Below, piece after piece: positions 10,070 to 19,800 of a stretch of DNA of 27,716 nt. Under the pieces are notes generated by a model. That model saw only the letters and a list, made by a program, of their open reading frames with translations, made no database searches and was not told where the DNA came from. The DNA is taken from positions 1 through 27,716 of IMG/VR virus record IMGVR_UViG_3300008219_005152, one strand, 5' to 3'. Made by a program: the position numbers and the translations under genes. Position 1 is the stretch's first letter. Each line of letters starts with the position of its first letter. The DNA comes from a virus.

Positions 10070-11589
10070 GAGCTTTCTTCATTGTTCACTCTAAATTTAA
10101 AGACCTCTGGTTGTTCCATATATTTTCCATACATATAATACATGAACTGGATCCCATAGGAATATCCTGGCTCTAAATAAGTCGTGTCTAAGTCAAAATA
10201 ATTTCCGCTAATGTCGTAGGAAAGCTTCGTAAAATTGTAACTCCCCGTTCCAAAGGGAAGAATTTCCATTTGATCGATAACCCGATAAAGTCGATAATAA
10301 GCCGATTCAATTTGTTTGGGTTTTATCGTCGTGGTGGCCAGCGTATAAATATTAGGGTTCCAGTTTTTATCTCGTACGAACACGCGCAATCGGGATTGCT
10401 GCCCCTTGAGATACTCACTTTTAAGATTCGTGATATCGGTGACATATTCCGTATCGTAAACCAAACTGCTAGCAGTTAGCGAGGTGGGGCTGAAGCTTCC
10501 TGTATAATATTGGGTGGAGCCCGAAAACCAGACGTCGCATATACCATCCAGCGTGCTCGTGGTAGCGAAGGAAGCCGTATAAGTTCCTGTAATTGTTAGA
10601 TCATTTTCGGTGAGCACTCCTCCCGAGATGTTGTATACGGTAGAGCCCAACAAATCTACGACCTCTAATTTACTTCCCGCGGGAGTTCCGTCATAACTCG
10701 CGCTATAGAAATTAACCAGTATATTTTGGAGTTTAGATTGGTCGCGACCACCGCCGGCAGCAGCTTGAGAAGTCGTGGGCTCAAGCCCCGGTATATTTTG
10801 AAGGTTTCCTCGAATATCATTATAAAGGAAGAGAGTTTGGCGATTTTCTGCCGGAGTCAACAGACTGCTTGAGAGCAAAAAGTTTCCTCGGTTATCCTGC
10901 CGGGAAGAATCCCACCTTGCCTCTATAACCGGTCTCTTGAAATAATAGTCGCTAGTTCTTCCGAAGAACCTTTTGGTATAAAATGAGCCCGACGAGCCGG
11001 AAATGATGGCGTCGGGAAATTTCAGAAGAAAGCCGTAGTTCGTTTTTTCGGTCGATCTAAAGCGCGCTATGAGGGAAGTAATATCCACACTAATATCTTC
11101 CAACCCTCCGGTAAAGAAAAAGCTAGTGGCATAATTTCCAGTCAAGTAGTCGCTTCCTGTATTGTTCCACTCTACTCCTTGAGAAGATGAAATCCAGTTG
11201 GATACGCCAATATCGGTATAGTTTTCCATATCCAATCCAGTTCCCTCAACCCAGGCGGATTCTACCATGTTGATGTCGAGGCTGTAGCTAATGGGCGTCG
11301 TGTTTCCGTGAGGAGCATTATACATTTTGAGCATGTATTGAACACTAGAGGAGGGTACGGTGCCGGCATTTATATCGGATATAAGGGTGCTCACAGGGAA
11401 GTTAATTAAAATTCTAGCCTGCTCGGCTGTGGTAGAGTTAGCCGACGCAGAAGTTTGCCCATGAATAACAAAGGCTTCCAAAATATCGGATGCACCCATA
11501 TTTGAACCAGTGCCTCGTGTTTGAAGGTCGTCTTTGAAAGCGTTGGTAATGGTATTATCACTGTTGGAAAAATATTTCTTGATTGCCAT
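10066..11589 (-). CDS. Virion structural protein, DNRLRE-like N-terminal half (507 aa)
   Basis: The ATG at 11589 overlaps the last base of the gp6-like stop (TAATG), and the stop overlaps the start of the giant gene (ATGA). The N-terminus MAIKKYFSNSDNTITNAF is followed by a beta-rich domain. Residues about 105-225 contain SAWVEGTGLDMENY, WNNTGSDY and a region ending in KRPVIEARWDSS, resembling the DNRLRE/CBM96-like pattern (Trp-x-Glu-Gly with a later Gly-x-Asp-Tyr). Then comes DNRGNFLLSSSL and a second Ser/Thr/Gly-rich beta half. No catalytic motif, signal peptide or membrane segment is visible. I recall close relatives as unnamed virion proteins in marine phages. Its position between gp6 and the giant protein suggests a baseplate-periphery or fibre-attachment role, which is inference. 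Confidence 0.8.
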   Translation of the reverse strand: MAIKKYFSNSDNTITNAFKDDLQTRGTGSNMGASDILEAFVIHGQTSASANSTTAEQARILINFPVSTLISDINAGTVPSSSVQYMLKMYNAPHGNTTPISYSLDINMVESAWVEGTGLDMENYTDIGVSNWISSSQGVEWNNTGSDYLTGNYATSFFFTGGLEDISVDITSLIARFRSTEKTNYGFLLKFPDAIISGSSGSFYTKRFFGRTSDYYFKRPVIEARWDSSRQDNRGNFLLSSSLLTPAENRQTLFLYNDIRGNLQNIPGLEPTTSQAAAGGGRDQSKLQNILVNFYSASYDGTPAGSKLEVVDLLGSTVYNISGGVLTENDLTITGTYTASFATTSTLDGICDVWFSGSTQYYTGSFSPTSLTASSLVYDTEYVTDITNLKSEYLKGQQSRLRVFVRDKNWNPNIYTLATTTIKPKQIESAYYRLYRVIDQMEILPFGTGSYNFTKLSYDISGNYFDLDTTYLEPGYSYGIQFMYYMYGKYMEQPEVFKFRVNNEESS

Positions 11590-13382
11590 TATTTCACTAC
11601 CCCCACGACATCTTTATTCGGCAGTAGCACCTCTGCCACACTATCTTGGGGAATAACTAGATATCTTCCGTCTGTGGAGAGGTTTGTATCAATATCATAT
11701 TCCGCGGTGCTGTATAATCCCCCGACTTTGTTATCAAGCTCCACATTGAGGGTATCAATAACCCCAGGCACTTCGTTTAAAAGTTTGTAAATTTCGGAAA
11801 TGTAAATGGCTTCCCCAATATTTCTCTTCACGTTTAGCAACTTGTTGATTAATTTATTCGTGCAAGCGTCTAAAAGCTCATATTTGTTTACATCTAATTC
11901 GGGGGTTATTTCAAACTTGATTCCATAATTTATTACCTTTGCATCCAAAATGTCAATGGTGTCATTCATCATGCGATAGCGATTAATCCATGTTTTGAGA
12001 TTCTCTTTCATCGTTGTGTTGGCCACAGCTAAATTCCCCGAAGTGTCTTCGGATAACACATACATGTTCAAATTTCTTTTAAGTGAGTCGGGATCTTGGA
12101 TCACGTTCACTCTCTTGATCCTGCCAAACTTAGAAGGCATCATGTAGGCAAGCGTCGTATAATCCGACCGTGTTACCGCTCGGTTTTGAGAAGCAAATGC
12201 ACCGTAGGCCCTAGTCCTTACTTCATCGGGCATAAGCAAACTCGTATCGCCCGTAATCGGTTCGGCATTTTGGGCTTCCAGTGATTGGATAACTTCCCCC
12301 ATAGTGGCGGCGGCGAGATTTGCTCGATTCCTAAAAATTAATTCGGGATTCAGGATTGTGCGAACTGATCCCACCGAAGCGTTAATATTATCATTGGTAT
12401 TAGCGCGGTAGGATACGGTTAAGGTTGTATTTTCGGGCACGACTCCGAACTTGTCAGTTTGTATGAGGTTGGAGGGATCAAAAGTTGGGTCAGAGATATA
12501 ACTTCTCCCCACTACATCTAAAACCACGTCAGCCGGATCAGCAATGATATCGCCCGTCAGATTACCCGACGACCCATAACCAAATTGCAAAAACGCATCT
12601 CCCGAGGCATCGAACTCGGTTACAAAACGGCGTGGCACCGGGCGCAGTCGCATCACATAGGGCACAGCGGTTCTATCCGAGGCGTAATTGGGAACTTCCT
12701 GTGCCACTACATCCTGAGTCAGATACTCGACTTCGTAGTATTCGTTACCCTGAGAATCTGTCACCGAAATAATTTCGCTAATGTTAGAAACCCCAACCGG
12801 AAGGCGTATAAATCGTTGATAATTGCCCACTTCTATAGCTTTGGTGCCGTTTTGCCCGGATGTAACATTCCCGAATGCTTGAACAGCAAACCATGTTGGA
12901 ACACCGGTATCCGAATCTACCTTTGCTACCGTTACCTCATTATTCGCTGCCGAGAAATCCACATTCTCGTTCAACGTAAATACTGCCCCTCCTGCCGACG
13001 ACACTGTTAACCCGCGCTGCAAAATAGGCAGATAATCAGTATCGGGTTCTCCGCTTGCTGCGGTTGCTGGGATCAGCACATAAAACGTTACTACTCCGGT
13101 CGTAGTAGCTGCGCCGGGGATTTTATATCCCAGTTGTTGTGCCAGGCGCACAACATTTTCATATTCAAGCGCGCTATCCAAAAAACTTTCGTTAGCCTGA
13201 TAATCAGTATAAAATGATAACTGGTCTCCGACATACGCAACCAAATCCAACATAAGAGCGCCAAACGAAGCTTCGTTGAAGTCTTTAAAAGTGGTGGGAT
13301 AATATCGTTTTGCGTAGTTGGTCAGCGACTCCTTGATGGTTTCAAAATCTCTGCTTGCATAAGAGATCGGTTTTTTTGACAT
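11589..13382 (-). CDS. 6: Baseplate wedge protein, T4 gp6 / baseplate J family (597 aa)
   Basis: In T4, gp6 forms the continuous ring of the baseplate with gp7, gp25 and gp53, and its rearrangement drives sheath contraction. The N-terminus shows the gp6 signature: YASRDFETIKESL, DFNEASFGALMLDLVAYVGD and ANESFLDSALEYENVVRLA. The middle contains NRAVTRSDYTTLAYMMPSKFG (about residues 395-415), typical of baseplate J proteins. The C-terminus contains IGEAIYISEIYKLLNEVPGV, as in gp6-like wedge proteins. Length is close to T4 gp6 (660 aa). The ATG at 13382 has a GAGGG ribosome site six bases upstream. The gene lies directly after gp25 and before the 507-aa virion gene, with a one-base overlap into the latter. 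The gene symbol is by homology to T4. Confidence 0.93.
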   Translation of the reverse strand: MSKKPISYASRDFETIKESLTNYAKRYYPTTFKDFNEASFGALMLDLVAYVGDQLSFYTDYQANESFLDSALEYENVVRLAQQLGYKIPGAATTTGVVTFYVLIPATAASGEPDTDYLPILQRGLTVSSAGGAVFTLNENVDFSAANNEVTVAKVDSDTGVPTWFAVQAFGNVTSGQNGTKAIEVGNYQRFIRLPVGVSNISEIISVTDSQGNEYYEVEYLTQDVVAQEVPNYASDRTAVPYVMRLRPVPRRFVTEFDASGDAFLQFGYGSSGNLTGDIIADPADVVLDVVGRSYISDPTFDPSNLIQTDKFGVVPENTTLTVSYRANTNDNINASVGSVRTILNPELIFRNRANLAAATMGEVIQSLEAQNAEPITGDTSLLMPDEVRTRAYGAFASQNRAVTRSDYTTLAYMMPSKFGRIKRVNVIQDPDSLKRNLNMYVLSEDTSGNLAVANTTMKENLKTWINRYRMMNDTIDILDAKVINYGIKFEITPELDVNKYELLDACTNKLINKLLNVKRNIGEAIYISEIYKLLNEVPGVIDTLNVELDNKVGGLYSTAEYDIDTNLSTDGRYLVIPQDSVAEVLLPNKDVVGVVK

Positions 13383-13409
13383 TGGAAGCCCTCGGTATTA
13401 CTTCAGTAA

Positions 13410-13811
13410 TTAGTCGTTTATCGGAGATATTTCTATTCTATCAGAAGTGTCAATTGAGCCGACGTTGTATTCGATAGAGATGCGGACTGCATTCAAATCC
13501 ATGTGACTGTCTTGATCGGATGTTATAAAGCTGATTTTCTCGATATTAATAAACGGTAGATATTTGGTTACCTGCTTGTTTATGAGTGTCACAACCTGAT
13601 TTTGAAGTCTGCCCGAAATTCCCTCGAACAACACTCTTCGAAGCCCGCATCCAAACTCGGGAATCATAGGACGCTCTCCCGGTGACGTCAACAACATATT
13701 TTTAAAGTTTTGTTTTATAACTGGGCCCAAAGTTTTGTTCAATGCATAAGGTCCGTCTTCTTGGCTGTAAGCTAGCGGAAGCCTAACTGAAATTCCCTGT
13801 AATTTTGACAT
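13410..13811 (-). CDS. 25: Baseplate wedge protein, gp25 / gpW lysozyme-like family (133 aa)
   Basis: The family forms the inner wedge core and the first contact with the tail sheath; despite its name it is not an active lysozyme. The diagnostic block GERPMIPEFGCGLRRVLFE (about residues 45-63) is present, preceded by a helix NKTLGPVIKQNFKNMLLTS and followed by a helix LQNQVVTLINKQVTKYLP and strands. The length of 133 aa matches T4 gp25 (132 aa). The ATG at 13811 has the strongest ribosome site in the window (AAGGAAGGAGGG, 8 bases upstream), overlapping a late-promoter-like GATAAATA. The gene lies between the 2054-aa LysM protein and gp6, as expected for a wedge operon. Confidence 0.93.
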   Translation of the reverse strand: MSKLQGISVRLPLAYSQEDGPYALNKTLGPVIKQNFKNMLLTSPGERPMIPEFGCGLRRVLFEGISGRLQNQVVTLINKQVTKYLPFINIEKISFITSDQDSHMDLNAVRISIEYNVGSIDTSDRIEISPIND

Positions 13812-13819
13812 TCAAGTAG

Positions 13820-13831
13820 CCCTCCTTCCTT
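13820..13831 (-). promoter_or_regulatory. Strong ribosome binding site of the gp25-like gene
   Basis: On the minus strand this reads AAGGAAGGAGGG, eight bases before the ATG at 13811. It is the longest purine Shine-Dalgarno match noticed in the window and fixes the start. Confidence 0.85.
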
Positions 13832-13839
13832 TATTTATC
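13832..13839 (-). promoter_or_regulatory. Candidate T4-type late promoter (GATAAATA) before gp25
   Basis: The minus strand reads GATAAATA, overlapping the stop codon of the 2054-aa gene. It matches T4 late promoters (TATAAATA) at 7 of 8 positions and the NATAAATA form described for T4-like cyanophages fully. A start about six bases downstream would give a short leader that keeps the AGGAGGG ribosome site. A gp55-like sigma, the factor that reads such sites, is encoded in the same window. No transcript data support it. Confidence 0.45.
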
Positions 13840-16800
13840 CGCGGTTGTCATAAAATGCTTGAAGTTTATTTATTTTGCTGTTTAGGTTAGCTCGGTCTAC
13901 TACGGGTTTGAGATCTGCGGAAGCTGCCGCCAATTTCAAATAAAGGTGGTTGATCCCTACCTTATCTAAAACGGCACCTTGGTGCGCGTCTCGCGCCTTA
14001 AGAGGTTGCGATTCCGACGAGTCACTGTTATACCACGCGATCATACCATCCGCCATTTGGGGGGTCGCAAAATTGAACCACCATTCTGTAGACCACTCCA
14101 CATCAAATAACGCTGCCACCCCGTTAGCCGAATACGCTTCCCACAAAGGAGAATCTGCATCGGTTACATGTAACTGCTCGTAGTCATCACTTCTTCCCGG
14201 TATTCCATTAGATTCGGGCCACGTACTATAGGCAGAAAAAGCCTCTAAAAAATTATAGGAAAAAGCAGTCCACGGAATATCATAATTCACGCCATAGAGC
14301 AGCCGTTGTCGCTCCACGGATGCCCAAGGTTTAAACCGAGCACCGCCGGTCAAATCCTCACGATTTGAATGATAGTCGCCAGGAGAAGTCATAGCTGCCT
14401 CTATCACCCCTAACGCCGAAACATAGGGAGTGGTGAGAGCTTCTCGAATAATAGAATTTTTAATATTTTGGCTTAATACTGCCCACGCATCCCAGGCTAC
14501 CTCGTATATTCCACCAGAGCCCCCCTCATGTTCGCTGCCCTCAAATGTGTTTTTCCAAACCGAGCCTCCTACGTCTGAGTAGCTAAGTTTTTGAAGCCTT
14601 CTGCCTTCTCCCTTTGTGGGATCAGCTAATCCGAATTTATTTCCTAGGGTCAACTGTGGTCTCCCGCTTTCGCCTTGATTAATAAGCCTGGTGTGGGATA
14701 CTCCCGGCATAGCTCGCAGCCTTAAAAAAGAGTTCGTCGTTCTGGGGTAGGCACGGCTGACGTAATTTTCTTCGGGCGTGCCCAACACCCCATACGGCGT
14801 CGTTAGAATTCGAATTCGGTTGATATTATCGGATGTCTCAGGGTTTGGAGGAAGAAGTGGGGGAGTAATTCTCTGCTGCGTTGATCCGCCGCCGAGGGCC
14901 CTGGCCTCAAATACAGGAACTGTGGTATGAGAACCAAACATAAGTTCCTGCTTAACAATATCTTCGTAAGCCTCGTCTAACTCATTGATGCGATTTCTAA
15001 TATCTCTATACCCATAAAAAGTTTCGCCATCAATCTCCACGGGGAAGTTCATGTAGGGATTACTATAAACCGTGACCTTCTGTTCGTTGATAGCTCCCAG
15101 TAAACCATCGTCGGCTAAAGCTGCTCTTTGCCCGGCAAAGAAATTGAAGGGAGCATAATTATGCAAAAAGTCAACTGCCTTATCATAATAAATAATTTGG
15201 AGGCCGCGGATAAGTGGAACAGGGAAATATCTTAAAAACGAGATCTTTCTAAATGCATCTTTGTCAGCGGCGGAATTCCACCCTGGCGCAGGCCCGCTCG
15301 CATGAAATCCGGTGACTTGGTTTTCGATAGCATGATCAAATCCCGCGACCAAAAACCTTCCATTGTAGACGTAATCCGAGTAAGTATTATACCATCTTTT
15401 CCACACTGATTGCTGTGGTGTTTTTTCAAAGAAATTATTCGTCACAGAGGCGTATGCATCATTCTCTGACATGTTTTTGAATAACGTTAAGAGTATTTGC
15501 CTGATAAGGTAAACGAATTTGTCTTGCAGGTCGTCTATTTGGTTGTATTCAGATAATTGTCCGCCCTCTTCATCATCCACCATCACTTTCTCTACGTTAT
15601 CAAGGGAAGACAACACAAGATCAAAAATCTTCCGCTCACGGAGATCTTTCTCTATTTTGTAGGCGAGATACCCCACCATCATATTGACCGTATCCGGAAT
15701 AGCCCATCCATTATAAACCCTGAGTAGGGGTCCAGCATTAAGCATAAAATTAGCTACCCTCACCTGAAGCGTGTTTATTAGCGCGACGGCTATGTTTTCC
15801 TCTTTGGTCTTGAGGCAATCATTATTAAGACTACGCACGGCAGGTTGAGACAATACCTTTGTTAAATTTTGAAGCTTGGTTTTTCCCTGCGCTGTAAGCC
15901 AGAAATTTAGGAGTTGCGTGCGGAACTCTTCCATCCGGTTATCAAATAAATTTGAAAAGTGGTATGTGCGCCTCGTATCCTCATCCAACTCGGATAAATT
16001 TGGCGATTCACCAAGAAGGGCTGCGCGCCGAATATCTGTGTTGGCTGCTGCCACTAAATCGGGGGAATAATTATTTGTTTGAGTGGAAGTTCCGACTCCA
16101 ACCGGAACCTGAATCATTCTCATAGGGTTCGAAAGAGGTCCCGTATTTATGAAGTCGTCAGGATTGGCAGGTTCTACCAGCCGTGACGGAGCCGACGGTT
16201 GCCAGCCATGGTCGGGATTAGGGTAGGTCCGATAGGGTTGGTGTGCCACAATGCTATAGTTAGCTTTATCGGGGTTATTGACTACTTGATCGTTTACGGT
16301 AATAGTGCGGGGTAGATTGGGTGTGTTATCTTCTGCCAGCTTAAATGTGAACATGTCATCCCTGATGACTTGATCCCCAGGAGTGTTCTCTCCTGCGGGG
16401 AATCTGTTCATTGCGACGCTAACTTTATTGTCGAGGTGAAAACGAAAAAACATCTCGCCGAGATCTTTGTCGCCCGTAAACCATATTATGTCAGGAGTTG
16501 TTTTTTCGCGCTGATCACCGTCGTCGGCGTAATCGCCGTCGGGATTAGCAATAGATAAAAATACTCTGCTTTTTTTAGATTCATAAAAATTACTGGCAGC
16601 GAGATAAAGCTGCGTTTGAGTCAGCGGGGTGGCAGCTTGCTCAGGCGCTGGGTTGGCTACTTGAGCAAATAAGGCTTCCTCGATGGCTTTCCTTGCGGCA
16701 TTGGAAAGATCTGCCAGATATTGTAGAAACGCGTTGTAAAACCCAGCGAAGGGCAAGTTTTCCATAAAATTATCAATTTCAAGTTGAAAAGAAAAATTAA

Positions 16801-19800
16801 ACTTGGCAAGTTCGCACAGACTCTTGACTTCCTCTAATTTGGCGGTTATTTGACTGTCTATTTCCGCCAACAGTTGCGCTTCACTCAGCCCTGTAATTAC
16901 AGGAGAAGGAACGGGAGGATCTTTAGCCTCGCAAAATGCTTCTTTGGGGTCAACTTTGGGTAACAATCCTTCCACTCCCGAAAGCAATGACCCGATGGTA
17001 GCAAAATATTGAATGATTTTTTCGGGGGTGATACCCAAAGAAGCATATTTCGTGTCATCTCTCTTGAGAGATTCTTGTCTTTCGGCCACCAAAAGAGGAT
17101 CACCCTTCTCGTCTGGGGAAAGATCCGATAAATCAGCAAAGCCCTTGTTTACCATTTCGTTTATAATTCCGATGGTGCGATTTTTGGCGTTGCTTTGCAG
17201 CAATGCGGTAGTCTCTGTCATCAGCAGAATGTTAGAGGTATCTCTATTGAACTGCCTCAATTGATCTATGGTGGCTGCTTCTTCAACTACTATTTTTTGG
17301 TCCTGGTCGTTTCGTCGAGAATATCGATTTACCAGCCCGGAGTCAGTGGCTACCCTCACAAGATCTATATCCCCCGCTCCATCAACCAGCACATTAATCT
17401 GGATGTTGCCATAGGTGTCAATGGCAGACCCCTTGAGCTTGTCTGGGTTGTCTTCCGCATCCGATGATTCGGGCCCACACCCAAGTGCCGCTTTGACTAC
17501 ATCCCCCAGAACACTCAAGATCATCTGTTTGATAAAGGAAAATACTAGCTGCTCTATCTTTTTTCTCCAAAGAGCCATAAAGTCGGTAGTAGGTTGCTGG
17601 GAGAATTTAATCCCCTTGGGAGGAACGAGAGCCTCTGAAACTAAAGTTCTTACTCCAGGGGGGATACCGCCAGGCTTCAATATCTGCGTATCAATAAGAT
17701 CGCCGATTACCTCAATAATACAAAAAAGTTGGTTGTTTACCTCTTCTTCGACAAGGCGAAGAACTTTGTCAGGATGCGACGTATAGAATTCTAAATCGGT
17801 AAGTTTATATTTTTTAATATGCTCTTCAAGTAGTTGGTCTCTAATTTTGCTGGCGACGAGGGCTATAATATCGCGACGTTTCATTTTGCCAGTAAAAAGC
17901 TGATATACCTGCATAGCATCGCGGAGTAATGCCGCTTGAGCCGACCCGCATTGTCCTGCCGAGGCTCTAATAGTGTTAATCATGTCTTTAGAACTGATGG
18001 CTAGTCTTTGCTGGGTTTGCTTTCTAGCCAATCCGGCTGTTTTGAATATCTGCTCTTCCTCTTCTTTAGTGAGTTTCCCCTTTTTCTTATCCTCTTCTTT
18101 TTTGCGCTGCACGGCAGCCGGATAAATAATAGGATTAGGCCAAGTAAACTTAGTAACAAATTCGGTCCAGGGAATTTTATTTGCCGAAGTTTTTCCAATA
18201 GCAGAAATCTCCTTACAATAGAACATATACCCCAGGGTTGTGGGAGTTATGCCAGCAAAAAGATTGGTAGCCGAAGTTTGTGTTGGCGATGGAGAGGTAG
18301 GATTCCCGTCAGCGGTCTGCCTTTCGGAAGGGGCAGGATCGTCAGTAAAGCTTCTTCCGTATCCTTTAGTATAGGCAGTGCCGTCTACCACAATCAATTG
18401 AATAACATAAGATGCATCCATCATAAACTCGATGGTAGAATCCGAAGTAGTAGTGATTTTATTCAATGCTAAAAATTGTTCCACAGTCGCATAAAAGGTA
18501 TCTACATGTTCCGCCTGTGCCTCTAAACTTAAGCCGGACATTAGCTCCGGAGTCATCCCCTCGGAGGTAACTTCGGCGTCGTATTCTCTCAATACTCGCG
18601 CTGTCTCCTTAAGATTTTGTTTAAGATCTTCCAGCTTAAAGGGAGCGTTTTTCATCGTCCCTGTCCACCGATTGGTGGTCGATAAAATAGCTTTTAATAA
18701 TTGAAGGGAAGTCATATCGCCTTCGCTGATTCCTGTCGGGGGGATAGCGCCGGAAGGTATTACGGAGTCTAATGTCGTCTTGCTCACTTTGGCATAAACT
18801 ATCCATCGCTTGGGAACCGGGCGCGGAGCTTCGCCGGTAGGGGCTTTTCCGGTACCGGAATGAGGTCTTCCAGGGTCTCCGTAATAAGACCCCACCTCGA
18901 CACCTTCAGTTAGGTCTTCGCCTGACAGAAGCCGGGCTTTTTGTTCTGCGGTGGCAAATGGCTCTTTCCCCGCAGCCTTTAAGATTTGGTTAAGCCCCCG
19001 TTCTTTTAATTTCCTAAAGTTTTCCCTTACTGGGGCGCTCCCCTCTACGAGCCCAATATCATATGATCTGGGGTTGACGGCATTTGTTCTTTTGACATAA
19101 TACCAATATTGATCGCTGGTATTATAGTAGGGCTCCGGGTTTGGGTCTTCGGGCGGAGCGTGAACAAAAGGATTGTGCCCTGTTTTAACATTTTGGGGGG
19201 CCGCTCCTTGATCTTCAATAGGTTCTGGAGGAGGTGTTACGCTGGGGCTGACCGTTTCTAAATAGCCGGGGATAAGAACGGGATCCCCAGGATAAATCAG
19301 ATCGATGTTGCGGATCTGCGGATTAGCCTCTACAATTTTGTTCAAAGGCATGTTGTAAATCACGGCTATCCCACTTAGTGTGTCGCCCCGCACCACTATA
19401 TGGGTAAAATCCGACGAAGGCTCAGCAGGTGTTGCATTTCCAAACGATGTTCGGATCTGTTTTACCTTTTCTTGCGGAATGGTGTTTTCTACATCGGGCA
19501 TCTGCGCTACTTTAGTAGAAACACTTTGCCCTGCGGCCGGCTGGTCAATGGTCGATTGATTTTCAATTAATTGAGAGAGTTGGGTGGTCACACTCAATAA
19601 ATTATCGATCCCTTCCGTGTCATCCGCAATTTCTCTCAAAATCACTAGGGCGGCTTCGTCACCTACAAGCATCAATGTTAGTTGATCTGGATTTATCTCC
19701 CGTATAGGCGGGACAGTTCTCGCTTTTTTTACAATGGCATTTTGGGGATACAAGGCTGCGTATGCCAATGCATCCTCAACGGTGATGGTGCGCGTCTCCT

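Noticed and set aside
12585-13010. Plus-strand ORF of 141 codons
   Set aside because: It is fully antisense to the well-supported gp6-like gene and lacks any known motif.
18008-18472. Plus-strand ORF of 154 codons with a very hydrophobic Phe/Leu stretch
   Set aside because: The hydrophobic stretch is the antisense image of the Lys/Glu-rich helix (about residues 630-652) of the 2054-aa protein.
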